The notes under the pieces were generated by a model. It searched no databases and was not told where the DNA came from. It saw nothing but the letters and a program-made list of their open reading frames with translations. A DNA stretch of 64,000 nt from Acidobacteriota bacterium (GTDB taxonomy: Bacteria > Acidobacteriota > Terriglobia > Terriglobales > Acidobacteriaceae): NCBI GenBank assembly GCA_021780075.1, contig JAJXZL010000046.1:38291-102290 (forward strand), written 5' to 3'. Positions 42,953-52,008 of this stretch are shown piece by piece. The translations under genes were made by a program, and so were the position numbers. Numbering within the stretch: the first letter of the stretch is position 1; each line of letters begins with the position of its first letter.

Positions 42953-43888
42953 TTATTGCGCGATGATGGTCTGGTTGCCGAGGAGGCGGTAGAGGGTGGA
43001 ACGGCTGATGCCGAGCTGGCGTGCGGCGCGCAGCTTGTTGCCGCGATTGAGGTCGAGGACATAGTGGACATGCTTACGGATGACATCGTCGAGTTCGAGA
43101 TGGTCGGCGAGTGCTGCGGGGTGCGGCTCTGCGCGCTGTTCGATGTCGGCGGGGATGCGGAGGTCTTCAGTGCGGATGAGGCCGTTGACGGTGTCGAGGA
43201 GGGAGGACTCCAGCACGCTTGCGAGCTCGCGCACGTTGCCGGGCCAGCTATGCTGCAGCAGGCGCACCAACGCGTCTGGCGCGAGCGACACGGGTTGTTG
43301 TTGATAGCGGGCGCAGATGCGCTCAAGCAATGCCTGGGCGAGTGGTGCAATCTCTTCGCGACGCTGGCGAAGCGCGGGAATGGCGAAGCGCACGGCGGTG
43401 AGTCGAAAGGCCAGGTCGGGCAGCAGGAGTCCCTGCGCGGCCATCTGGCGCAGCGGCGTCTGCGAGGAAGCAACCACGACCGCTCGTGCCGGGAGGCGAT
43501 CGTGCAACGTTTTGAGGACGCCAAGGAGGATGCATTGCCCAGGAGCCGCCAGGAGGTCAACGCGGTCGAGGTAGAGGAATCCATGGGGCGCGGCGGGCTC
43601 GGCGCCGGTGGCCAGCCACTCGCGCGCATCGCGGCGATGAAAGCTGAATTGCGCCAGTGGGGAGCGGCTGTGCAGATAGCGCGCGAGGGTCTGCTTGCCG
43701 ACGCCGGGCTCACCTTCAATGGCGGCCACACGCACATGCGGCGCCACCATGTCGACCTGCATCAGCAGCTTGCGCCAGGCGGTGTTTGAGCCGACAAAGT
43801 GGGAGGCCGGGTGCGCCTCTGCATGGAGGGGCATCAGGCCCGGAGCGGAAGGCTGTGCTTGAAGTCGTGGGGCGCTGTGCATGGACAT
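42953..43888 (-). CDS. Degenerate sigma-54-activator-like AAA+ protein with Fis-type HTH
   Basis: 311 residues from ATG 43888 (GAGG seven bases upstream); the frame to 44002 is not supported. There is no receiver or GAF domain. The AAA+ domain (about 30-225) has a Walker A (GEPGVGKQTLA, 59-69), but the stretch that should hold GAFTGA is deleted between FSFHRRDAREW and the Walker B. The Walker B reads FLYLDRVDLL, with Arg109 in place of the catalytic Glu. HSWPGNVREL (sensor 2 region) and a C-terminal Fis-type HTH (about 285-305, AARQLGISRSTLYRLLG) are intact. It should bind DNA but cannot contact sigma-54 in the usual way and probably hydrolyses ATP poorly. Next to the ABC ATPase and adaptor genes, which it may regulate. 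Confidence 0.85.
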   Translation of the reverse strand: MSMHSAPRLQAQPSAPGLMPLHAEAHPASHFVGSNTAWRKLLMQVDMVAPHVRVAAIEGEPGVGKQTLARYLHSRSPLAQFSFHRRDAREWLATGAEPAAPHGFLYLDRVDLLAAPGQCILLGVLKTLHDRLPARAVVVASSQTPLRQMAAQGLLLPDLAFRLTAVRFAIPALRQRREEIAPLAQALLERICARYQQQPVSLAPDALVRLLQHSWPGNVRELASVLESSLLDTVNGLIRTEDLRIPADIEQRAEPHPAALADHLELDDVIRKHVHYVLDLNRGNKLRAARQLGISRSTLYRLLGNQTIIAQ

Positions 43889-44022
43889 CGAGGTGCCTCG
43901 TCTTCGCGGCCCCAGGTGCCCATGTGGGCCGACAGCGACTTTATCGGCGGGGCTGCCCAAAACATGAGCGGGAGAGGCATGGGCCTCTCCCGCGGGGTGC
44001 AATGTCTGGATCTGGTGTGTTG

Positions 44023-44820
44023 TTATGCGCCGGTTTTCGCTGTGCGGATTCGCCTGGAAGGCTCGTCGGAAAAGATCTGGCCGTCGCGAATGTGCACGAC
44101 GCGATGCGCATATTCGGCGATGTCCGGCTCGTGGGTTACAAGGACGATGGTATTGCCGCCGGCGTGCAGTTGATCAAAGAGCGCCATGATTTCGAGGCCT
44201 GTTTTCGAGTCCAGATTTCCGGTGGGTTCGTCGGCCAGGATGATGGAGGGCTTGTTGACGAGGGCGCGGGCGATGGCGACGCGCTGGCGCTGTCCGCCGG
44301 AGAGCTCATTGGGCTTGTGATTCATGCGGCTCTCGAGGCCAACGCTGGTGAGGGCTTCCTTGGCGCGCTCGATGCGTGCGGCGGCGGGGGTGCCGTTGTA
44401 GATGAGCGGCAGCTCGACGTTGTGCAGGGAGCTGGCGCGCGCGAGGAGGTTGAAGGTCTGGAAGACGAAGCCGATTTCCTTGTTGCGGATGCGCGCGAGC
44501 TGATCGTCGTCCAAGTCGCTGACGAGCTGGCCGTTGAGCCAGTAGCGTCCTTTGGACGGGGTATCGAGGCAGCCGATGAGGTTCATCAGCGTGGATTTTC
44601 CGGAGCCGGACGGACCCATGATGGCGACGTACTCATTGTGCTTGATGCGCAGCGAAATGCCGCGCAGGGCCTGCACCTGCTGCTCGGAGCCCATATCGTA
44701 GGTGCGCCACAGATCCTCGACGACGATCACGTCGCTGCTGAGTGGCGCCTCCTTTTGCGAATCGACCTCGGTAGTGACGCTGTTGAGAGCCATCTGCATC
44801 TCTTTCTTTGCCTTCAGCAT
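44023..44820 (-). CDS. ABC transporter ATP-binding protein (MacB/LolD type)
   Basis: 265 residues, with ATG 44820, 44799 or 44793 possible as start. Walker [19 protein letters not shown] (in part), Q-loop FVFQTFNLL, signature [16 protein letters not shown], Walker [13 protein letters not shown] and switch His VLVTHEPD. The [19 protein letters not shown] stretch (in part) is typical of macrolide-export or lipoprotein-release ATPases. It lies 76 bp after the adaptor gene on the same strand. No permease gene is between or beside them; the ADOP permease at 25.7 kb is far away. Confidence 0.92.
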   Translation of the reverse strand: MLKAKKEMQMALNSVTTEVDSQKEAPLSSDVIVVEDLWRTYDMGSEQQVQALRGISLRIKHNEYVAIMGPSGSGKSTLMNLIGCLDTPSKGRYWLNGQLVSDLDDDQLARIRNKEIGFVFQTFNLLARASSLHNVELPLIYNGTPAAARIERAKEALTSVGLESRMNHKPNELSGGQRQRVAIARALVNKPSIILADEPTGNLDSKTGLEIMALFDQLHAGGNTIVLVTHEPDIAEYAHRVVHIRDGQIFSDEPSRRIRTAKTGA

Positions 44821-44896
44821 TCTTTCTGGTGAGCCCTGGGGCAGCGCTGGTTCACGCTGTCCGCTGGTTCCCCCTGCTTGATTCTGCGCGGACCGC

Positions 44897-46267
44897 TCAG
44901 GAATTTCCAGGCGGCGGCACCGTCTGTGTCTTGGTATCCCGTTTCAGCAGCGCGCCATCTTTGAGAGCGCGCAGTGTCTTGTATGGCCCGATGACAATTT
45001 CCTGCCCCTCGGTCAATCCTGAGAGCACTTCGATGTCCGTTGATCCTGTGATGCCGGTGGTGACGGGCACGAATTTTGCCCGCTGCTTTCCATGCGCATC
45101 CTTGACCATGACAAAGACTCCCTGCTGCGGGGTGGGTTTGGCTGCTGAGGAGGACGCGGCCTCGACCTTGTTTTTATCGCCCGGGGGCTGAGGCGTGTAC
45201 ATGGTCAGCGCCTGAATGGGCAGTGTGAGGACATTTGCCTTGTGGGCGGTGGTGATTTTAGCGGTGGTCGAAAGCCCCGGGCGCAGCCCCTCGGTGGAAC
45301 CGTCGAGCGTGACGACTACCTTGAAGTCTTTGGCTTCTTCAGTGCCCGTGGTGGACTGTGAGGTGGCGACGCCCGTGGAGCGCAACAGAGCCTGATCGCC
45401 GACCAGCGTTACGTGTCCTTTGAAGACTTTGCCGGGGAGGGCATCCACGGTGACGTCGGCGGGCTGTCCCAGCTTGAGGTTGACGATGTCGGTTTCGTCC
45501 ACCTTGACTTCGGCTGTAATCACGCTCATATCCGCCACGGTCATCAGGGTAGAGCCTTCGGCGTTCTGAATGCCTTCGACGACGGTTTCGCCCTCGCGGA
45601 TGGGCTCATTGGTCACAATGCCATCGAAGGGAGCGACGGCGATTGTCCGGTTGAGCAGATCCTCATTGGCGCGCAGCGTGGCTTCCTGCGTGTGCAGATG
45701 CCCGCGCGCCGATGCGGTATTTGCCTTGGCCTGGTTGAGCTGCGCGACGGACTGGGCCAGCGATGCCACATCGGTATCGTAAGCGGCTTTCTTGGCATCG
45801 TAGTCCTGCTTTGCCATGATGCCGGCCTTATACAGGCTTTGGGCGCGATCCCAATCCAGTTTTTTCTGCTCAAGATCGGCCTTGGCGTGGTCGACATTGG
45901 CCTCGGAGGTCTTTTCCGCGGCTACATAGGAGGCAATGTCTGTCCGGGCGGCTGCGATGGCGGCCTGCTGGCCGTGGACCGAGGCTTCCTGCTGCACGTT
46001 CTCGATGGTAGCGACCGTCTCGCCTTTCTTGACGTGGTCACCCTCCTTTACATAGAGGTGGGTGACGCGCCCCATTGCTGTCGCGCCCAGGTTGACATAG
46101 GTCTTTGGCTTGATCTGGCCGGTACCGCTGATCACCGTGGACAAGTCCTGCCGCACAATTTTTGCGGTCAGCACCTTTGTGTAGCCGGATTGCTGCTTGT
46201 AGACCATGAAGGCTACAAGTCCGGCAATTACAACGACTGCAAGAATCGTAAATATGATCTTCTTCAT
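44897..46267 (-). CDS. HlyD/MacA-type periplasmic adaptor protein
   Basis: 456 residues from ATG 46267 (GGGAG 12 bases upstream); the frame extends to 46450 without support. N-terminal membrane anchor ([20 protein letters not shown], in part), lipoyl half-domain [19 protein letters not shown] (in part), then a long coiled-coil hairpin (about 95-195, [20 protein letters not shown] in part), second lipoyl half with [19 protein letters not shown] (in part), beta-barrel, and a C-terminal membrane-proximal domain. This family links an inner-membrane ABC pump to the outer membrane. It heads the operon with the ABC ATPase and the AAA+ regulator. Confidence 0.9.
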   Translation of the reverse strand: MKKIIFTILAVVVIAGLVAFMVYKQQSGYTKVLTAKIVRQDLSTVISGTGQIKPKTYVNLGATAMGRVTHLYVKEGDHVKKGETVATIENVQQEASVHGQQAAIAAARTDIASYVAAEKTSEANVDHAKADLEQKKLDWDRAQSLYKAGIMAKQDYDAKKAAYDTDVASLAQSVAQLNQAKANTASARGHLHTQEATLRANEDLLNRTIAVAPFDGIVTNEPIREGETVVEGIQNAEGSTLMTVADMSVITAEVKVDETDIVNLKLGQPADVTVDALPGKVFKGHVTLVGDQALLRSTGVATSQSTTGTEEAKDFKVVVTLDGSTEGLRPGLSTTAKITTAHKANVLTLPIQALTMYTPQPPGDKNKVEAASSSAAKPTPQQGVFVMVKDAHGKQRAKFVPVTTGITGSTDIEVLSGLTEGQEIVIGPYKTLRALKDGALLKRDTKTQTVPPPGNS

Positions 46268-46684
46268 CTGCGGTTGCTGCTCCCGGTCTCTCCCATTCAG
46301 TGTACGCAATTCCTGTGAATTGAGTTCCGCGCGGTACTGGAAGAGCGTTCTGTGCTTCTTCTGTGACTGGGCCGATTTTTCAGCCGAAGCAGTGTTGCCG
46401 TCGCCCCGGAATTTTTCGGCCCATTTCTCCCGCGTAGCTGCACATTCCACAGGAATGCCTGAAAGCCATTACGGGAGGGCGATGGTGTTCATTCTTCAGA
46501 CGGATGAGGAGTCTGCGGGGTCTCAAATCTGCTTTGGGGCGGCATCCGGGCAGGTGTTTTGGCCTCTCAATTCGGGTTACCTTTCCGGCACTGTTGCGTC
46601 CAACGGCAGGTTAAGTGTGCCCTAAACCTTGCCCAGCCCTGCTGGGACTCGTAAAATAAGGCATCGCAGGAGTGTTTCAAGGCA
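46268..46684. other. Divergent intergenic region
   Basis: 417 bp between the adaptor gene (leftward) and the GWxTD gene (rightward). Open frames here are unconvincing. I see no operator or repeat that stands out; promoters for both flanking genes should lie here. Confidence 0.4.
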
Positions 46685-48415
46685 ATGATGCTTAACAGCC
46701 GTAGGTTCCTCTTAGTTGCACTGGGTTGCGGATTGGTTTTTGTACCCGCCACCGGGCTTCGAGCCCAGCAGTCCGCAGATACATCCGCACAAGCCCAGCC
46801 GGCCGCCGGTCAGGACCAGGAAGTAGATCCTCTCAAGCGTCAACGCAGCGACAAGGAGCGATTCGCGGCTCAGAAGGCTGTACGACAGGAGTTGAAGGGC
46901 GCCTACAAGACGTGGCTTGACCAGGACGTTGCCTACATCATTTCAGACGAGGAACGGAAGGCCTTCAAGAACCTCAGCAACGACGAGGAGCGCGAGGCAT
47001 TCATTGAGCAATTCTGGCTGCGCCGCAACCCGAATCCCGACTCGCCCGATAATGAGTTCCGCGAGGAGCACTACAGGCGCATTGCCTACGCCAACGAGCA
47101 CTTTGCAGCCGGCAAGCCTGGCTGGAAGACCGACCGCGGCCACATCTATATAGCGTACGGCAAGGCCGACTCGATCGACTCGCATCCCTCTGGCGGCGCG
47201 TACACGCGGCCCATGGATGAGGGCGGTGGTGAGACCTCCACTTTTCCTTTTGAGGTCTGGCACTACCGCTACCTCGAGGGCATTGGCGAGAACGTCGACA
47301 TCGAATTTGTGGACACCTGCATGTGCGGCGACTACCACTTCACCATCGACCGCGGCGAGAAGGACGCTCTACTTCACGTTCCGGGCATGGGCGCGACCCA
47401 ATGGGAAGAGATGGGCATGGCGAAGAAGGCGGACCGCTTCAAGGGCGGCGTCGAGAGCCTTGGAACGGGCCCACTTTCCGGCGCGGAGTCTTCCAAGGAA
47501 TTTGACCGCATCGAGCTGGCCGCCAAGCTGTTTGCTCCGCCGCCGATCAAGTTCAAGGACCTGGACAACTTTATCTCAGAGCACAAGCTGATCAACGGCC
47601 CAGTTTTCCCATTTGACGTGCGCACTGATTTTGTCAAAGTGACGGAAAACACCGTGCTAGTGCCGATTACGCTGCAGATCAAGAACAGCGACGTCACGTT
47701 TGTGACCAAGGATGGAGTCGCCAAGGGCGTGGTCAATATCCTGGGCAAGGTCACGACGATCATGCACAAGACGGTGCAGACCTTTGAGGATACGGTCGAG
47801 ATTGAACAGCCTGCCGAACTGCTTGAGAAGTCGCTGAACCGGCAGTCAGTTTACTGGAAGGCGCTTCCGCTGGTTCCTGGCCTTTATCGTCTTGACATTG
47901 CCATCAAGGACGTAAACAACCCGGATCACGTTGGCATCTACGGCCGTGCGCTGGATGTACCCACCTACAACGACGAGAAACTGGCGACTTCGAGCTTGAT
48001 TCTGGCTGACCAGATGAATGCAGTGGATTCACACGCTATCGGCAGCGGCAACTTTGTTATCGGCAACACCTTCATCCGGCCGCGCGTGAGCAAGAATCCG
48101 GCCACGCCGGTCAGCTTCAACCGTGGCCAGCAGCTCAACTTCTGGATGCAGGTCTACAATCTGGGTATCAATGATGCAACCAAGAGCAACCAGGCTCAGG
48201 TGACCTATGAGATTGTTGATTCGGCAACAAATACGGTTGTGTTCCAGAAACAGGTGGATTCAAAGGAGTTGGGGGCGCACAGCGACCAGTTGACGGTGGA
48301 AAAGACGCTTCCGATCGCCGGACTTCAGCCCGGCAAGTACAAGGTGACAATCAAGGTAGACGACGAAATCTCAAAACAAGAGGTTGCGCAGTCAGTACCT
48401 TTTGTCGTGGAATAG
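46685..48415 (+). CDS. GWxTD-domain exported protein
   Basis: 576 residues. Signal peptide FLLVALGCGLVFVPATGLRA (in part), Ala/Gln-rich linker, then the GWxTD domain (about 70-200): YKTWLDQDVAYIISDEERKA (in part), EQFWLRRNPNPDSPDNEFRE (in part) and the signature GWKTDRGHIYIAYG. The rest is beta-rich: a middle region with VDTCMCGDYHF, and a C-terminal Ig-like part ending LQPGKYKVTIKVDDE. GWxTD proteins are frequent in Acidobacteriota and Bacteroidota, often near TonB or gliding-related genes; their role is unclear. AAGGCA precedes the ATG. The next gene is a barrel-like protein on the same strand, 105 bp on. Confidence 0.85.
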   Translation: MMLNSRRFLLVALGCGLVFVPATGLRAQQSADTSAQAQPAAGQDQEVDPLKRQRSDKERFAAQKAVRQELKGAYKTWLDQDVAYIISDEERKAFKNLSNDEEREAFIEQFWLRRNPNPDSPDNEFREEHYRRIAYANEHFAAGKPGWKTDRGHIYIAYGKADSIDSHPSGGAYTRPMDEGGGETSTFPFEVWHYRYLEGIGENVDIEFVDTCMCGDYHFTIDRGEKDALLHVPGMGATQWEEMGMAKKADRFKGGVESLGTGPLSGAESSKEFDRIELAAKLFAPPPIKFKDLDNFISEHKLINGPVFPFDVRTDFVKVTENTVLVPITLQIKNSDVTFVTKDGVAKGVVNILGKVTTIMHKTVQTFEDTVEIEQPAELLEKSLNRQSVYWKALPLVPGLYRLDIAIKDVNNPDHVGIYGRALDVPTYNDEKLATSSLILADQMNAVDSHAIGSGNFVIGNTFIRPRVSKNPATPVSFNRGQQLNFWMQVYNLGINDATKSNQAQVTYEIVDSATNTVVFQKQVDSKELGAHSDQLTVEKTLPIAGLQPGKYKVTIKVDDEISKQEVAQSVPFVVE

Positions 48416-48520
48416 AATGGATCCAGCGCAAATGGGTTATCCGGCCACAGATCGGGAAGCCCGCGTGGGACGGTTTTGCAGCACATTGCCAGGGATGCCG
48501 CCGGGTCGCCAGAACGAGTG

Positions 48521-50209
48521 ATGATGCGCAGGCTCCATCTCGCTTTCCTCATTGCGCTGATTGCCACAGGGAGAGTCCCTGCCCACGGGGCAGCTCCGGG
48601 ATCGGTTGCAGGTGTGGTGCGCGATTCAGCGGGAGTGCCGCAAATCGGCGCTGTTGTGCAGTTGTTGCGCCCGGACCTGAGCGTTATAGCCATCGTCTAT
48701 ACCAACAGCAAGGGCCGCTTCTCCATTTCATCCATCCCGTACGGCCGCTACGCAGTCAAGGCGATGGGCACGTCCTTTCTTCCGTCGCTGAGGGAAAATG
48801 TTCGCGTGCGCCGCGGGACCATTGTCAATCTGACTTTGAATACGCTGTATGAGGTGATGCAGTGGCTTCCTGCCGAGCCACGCGCCGCCAATGCCCAGAA
48901 GGACGATTGGGCCTGGACGCTGCGCTCTGCCGCCAATCGCCCGCTGCTGCGCTGGCTTGAGGATGGCCCCCTGGTGGTGGTCTCTGATGGCTCGGGCGCT
49001 CGGCCCAGACTCAAGGCGCGCCTATTGGCCACCGGACAAGAGGGAACGTTTGGCGAGAGCGGGGAGCGCATCACGGCTTCATTGGAAGACACGCCCTCCG
49101 ACAGCCGCGAACTGCTGGCCAGCGTGGATTTTACCCCCGGCACCGATAACGCTATGGAATCGATGTTGGGTTTTCGCCAGGATCTGGGCTTTGCAGGCTC
49201 CGTGCAGACTCTTGCAGCGGTGGCAGTTCATCCTGAGATGGATGGCCCGGGCTCCGGCGGGCTGCAGGAAGCCGGGATGCGCAGCTGGGAGTCAATCAAC
49301 CTGGGCGACGAACTTGAGGCCGAAGTGGGTTCCGAGCAGGTGGTGGCGCAGTTCGGTATGAATTCGCCGAATGTTGCGGTGGAGTCGCTGCCTTTCGCAT
49401 CCGTGGGCTGGCGCAATGGCGCCTCGACCATCCGCTACAGGATGACGACTTTCATGTCTGACGCGCCGGACGAAACTGGGTCTGCGGCATGGCTTCCTGC
49501 GATCTCTGCCACACGCAATGGCAATCTTGCTTTTGAACATGGACTTCATCAGGAAATTGGCTGGGAGCGCCAGACTGACGCCTCCGGCATGACCCTTTTG
49601 GTTTTTGCAGACAAGATAGAAAACCCTGTTCTTGAGGCGGCGGCCAACTTTGATGGCGGTCCGGCGCCGGCCATTTTCGGCAGTGCGTTGTTTGACGGCA
49701 TGAGCGGCCTGTTGCGCGCAGCCGGTCCGGATTTTTCCACTACTGGCATGATGGCCAGCGTGGAGCGCCGTTTGCCGAGCGGCAACCGCGTCCGCCTGAG
49801 TTATGCCAATGGGGACGCGCTGGTGATGCCAGCACTGTCGCATCCGGTGCCGTTTGCCCAGATACTTGCGGCTGCGCACCCGCGGCGCATACAAACGTAT
49901 GCTCTCGCACTCTCTGGCACGTTGGATGGCACGGGGACCAAATGGAGGGCGAGCTACCGCTGGCAGCCCGAGGACACGGTTACCCCGGTGGCTCCTTTTG
50001 CGGCCAATGCAGTTGAGCCTTATCTCGGCCTGCATCTGCGCCAGCCTATCCGCTTGCGGAGTGATGGCGCAGGCGGCATCGACGCCCTGCTCAGCGTCGG
50101 GAATCTGCTGGCCCAGGGATACCGCCCCATGGTGATGAGCGACGGCTCACTGCTCATATTTGCCCAGAATCAGCGCAGTATAGGCGCTGGCCTGGCATTC
50201 AATTTCTAG
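48521..50209 (+). CDS. Outer-membrane barrel-like protein with carboxypeptidase-regulatory domain
   Basis: 562 residues from ATG 48521 (ATG 48524 also possible). A signal peptide (RLHLAFLIALIATG) is followed by a CarboxypepD_reg-like Ig fold (about 28-105: GSVAGVVRDSAGVPQIGAVV in part, then GRFSISSIPYGRYAVKA). The remaining 450 residues are beta-rich, with many alternating hydrophobic strands in the last third, and end with AGLAFNF, the terminal aromatic of outer-membrane barrels. It lacks a clear TonB plug, so it is shorter than a full receptor. It follows the GWxTD gene and may be functionally linked. The ligand is unknown. Confidence 0.7.
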   Translation: MMRRLHLAFLIALIATGRVPAHGAAPGSVAGVVRDSAGVPQIGAVVQLLRPDLSVIAIVYTNSKGRFSISSIPYGRYAVKAMGTSFLPSLRENVRVRRGTIVNLTLNTLYEVMQWLPAEPRAANAQKDDWAWTLRSAANRPLLRWLEDGPLVVVSDGSGARPRLKARLLATGQEGTFGESGERITASLEDTPSDSRELLASVDFTPGTDNAMESMLGFRQDLGFAGSVQTLAAVAVHPEMDGPGSGGLQEAGMRSWESINLGDELEAEVGSEQVVAQFGMNSPNVAVESLPFASVGWRNGASTIRYRMTTFMSDAPDETGSAAWLPAISATRNGNLAFEHGLHQEIGWERQTDASGMTLLVFADKIENPVLEAAANFDGGPAPAIFGSALFDGMSGLLRAAGPDFSTTGMMASVERRLPSGNRVRLSYANGDALVMPALSHPVPFAQILAAAHPRRIQTYALALSGTLDGTGTKWRASYRWQPEDTVTPVAPFAANAVEPYLGLHLRQPIRLRSDGAGGIDALLSVGNLLAQGYRPMVMSDGSLLIFAQNQRSIGAGLAFNF

Positions 50210-50432
50210 CGCACACTTGCGCGAGCAGCCTGCTGGACAAATTTCCAAGCCAGTGGAGGCGCGACCCTGCCGTTTTTCCCTTGCATATGCATTGCGCCCC
50301 GCCAGTCGGAGTGATGGGCTCGTGTTTTGGAATCTGTCCTGCTGTGTGCTATATTTTTCAAGTGGCAGCGTGAATTACCGCCTGCACAAACCGTGTGTAA
50401 GACTCCAACCGCACGGTTCATCCAGCGCATCT

Positions 50433-50508
50433 GGACGCGTAGCTCAACTGGCAGAGCATTCGGCTCTTAACCGACAGGTTGTAGGTTCGATTCCTACCGC
50501 GTCCACCA
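50433..50508 (+). tRNA. tRNA-Lys (CTT anticodon)
   Basis: 76 bases including encoded CCA. Acceptor stem GGACGCG pairs with CGCGTCC; D-stem GCTC/GAGC; anticodon loop CTCTTAA with anticodon CTT (reads AAG, Lys); T-loop GGTTCGATTCC with stem. The decayed integrase gene begins six bases after the CCA end. Confidence 0.95.
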
Positions 50509-50513
50509 ACCAA

Positions 50514-50840
50514 TTATTTATGGTCGCCTGAAAAATCAGAGCCTGGTCCAACTTGGTCCAATTGCTGCGCTGCCCTCGGCGATCTTCTCTTCGGAGTCGA
50601 AGACTCCATCGCCGACACATTCGAATCCGCTAGGATCTTCAACGTACGGGCGTTCATCGCCTTGAGCACACTGGTTTCGACTGTCTGCACGCAGACATCA
50701 CCTGTCGTCTCGATGCTCAAGTGGCGCAAGGCCTCTTGTGCATCCTTGAGCGTGCCGAGGTGCTGAAGATTGGTTCCCAATATTCGCCTCATCACCTGAA
50801 AGGTGAAAAGGCGATCCGGAATACCGAGTTTGCGCGCAAT
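50514..50840 (-). pseudogene. Decayed phage-type integrase fragment next to tRNA-Lys
   Basis: The C-terminal part of a tyrosine recombinase is recognisable: RPIARKLGIPDRLFTFQVMR (in part), RRILGTNLQHLGTLKDAQEA (in part), ALRHLSIETTGDVCVQTVE and LKAMNARTLKIL. The catalytic Tyr expected after the TTxxV motif is Cys, and the N-terminal DNA-binding and arm domains are missing: the open frame upstream (to 50978) has no integrase similarity. It reads towards the tRNA, ending six bases from it, the usual place for an integrase at a tRNA attachment site. It marks a former integration event; the enzyme should be inactive. Confidence 0.7.
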
Positions 50841-51038
50841 GGGGCGAACTGACCATGTGAAGAACAACGACCCAGACCTGCTAAACCTGCTCAATGAAAT
50901 TCCACATCCCTTATGCAGGTCTCTTTGGCGGAAGTTAACATCCAAGCCGTTCGCAAATCCCTGGAAGCTAAGTGACATTCTGTTACAGAGCCGGCCTCAT
51001 TGCCCACCCTGCGCATTGCTCGCTCAAGCCGACCCGTG

Positions 51039-51944
51039 CTATGCGTTCAATTCAGATTGGCACATAACCGCCAGTTCGTCGTGCGTCCATTCAGGTGTGG
51101 CACCGTGACGACTCGCGACTAACGCCCCAAGCGCGTTCGCAAACGCGGCAGTCCGTTCGGGAAGCCAGCCCAATTCAAGTCCATGAAGGAATGCAGCAGC
51201 GAATGCGTCACCTGCTCCCACTGTGTCAGCAACAGTAATTGGGTGTCCGGGAATGACCTTGAGGTTTCCAGAAGTGAACACCGCGCAGCCCCGTCCGCCG
51301 AGTGTGACGCATATTGTCTTTAGCCCGTATTTTTCCGCCCAATACTTGCAAAACGATTCGAGTGAAAATCTCTCATGACTCGGCACGCATCCGAATAGAA
51401 TTTCAGCTTCTGTTTCGTTCAGCTTAAGAACAGTTGCAATTCTGCATAGCCTCTCAACGAGAGGAAGAGTCCAATGCCCAGTTCTGAGATTCATGTCATA
51501 GAAGCGGCCGGCGCCGGGGCAACTATCGAGGAGCCGGAGCAATTTATCTTCGTTGCTCTCGGAGGTTTGAGCGAGCGTTCCGAAATAAATCCAATTCGGA
51601 TCGAACGCGGCGACAGAAGCCAGAATCAATTCGTCGAGATTCACAAAATCATATGCGGCAGGGCGAACAATCGAGTATGTCGCGTTTCCCGATGCATCAA
51701 CCGCAACGGATGCAGTTCCGGTGGGCCTATTGGCTATGGTCTGAATGAACTCAGTCGTGAGCCCGAATGATTCGATTGCCGACAGGGTTCTTCTGCCGCG
51801 CTCATCATCACCGATGGCCGAAATCAGCGCTACATGATTACCGAGGTGTTGGGAGTGAGCGGAAAAATTGAGCGGGGCTCCACCAATAAATTCTGACCGA
51901 TCAAAAACGTCCCAGAGGATTTCTCCAATACTAATGATTCGCAC
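51039..51944 (-). CDS. PfkB-family carbohydrate kinase (probable fructokinase)
   Basis: 301 residues. Begins IISIGEILWDVFDRSEFIGG (in part), GGAPLNFSAHSQHLGN (first PfkB signature), and near the C-terminus DTVGAGDAFAAAFLHGL (second signature with catalytic Asp). The substrate-side residues and the early GEILWDVF are typical of fructokinases. It would phosphorylate fructose released from sucrose or fructan by the GH32 enzymes in this cluster. Last gene of a minus-strand unit with the GntR/LacI regulator and TPR protein (64 bp gap). Confidence 0.88.
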   Translation of the reverse strand: MRIISIGEILWDVFDRSEFIGGAPLNFSAHSQHLGNHVALISAIGDDERGRRTLSAIESFGLTTEFIQTIANRPTGTASVAVDASGNATYSIVRPAAYDFVNLDELILASVAAFDPNWIYFGTLAQTSESNEDKLLRLLDSCPGAGRFYDMNLRTGHWTLPLVERLCRIATVLKLNETEAEILFGCVPSHERFSLESFCKYWAEKYGLKTICVTLGGRGCAVFTSGNLKVIPGHPITVADTVGAGDAFAAAFLHGLELGWLPERTAAFANALGALVASRHGATPEWTHDELAVMCQSELNA

Positions 51945-52008
51945 ATTTCCACCTATCTCATTGCTTCGACTGTTCGACTGGGTGCTGCTCCCAATGAAAG
52001 ATCGATTG

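Noticed and set aside
43888..46267. Sigma-54 promoter control of the adaptor operon
   Set aside because: The neighbouring AAA+ protein lacks GAFTGA, and I saw no convincing -24/-12 element upstream of 46267.
50514..50978. Intact integrase gene
   Set aside because: Only the C-terminal part matches, the catalytic Tyr is Cys and the upstream half has no similarity; called a pseudogene.
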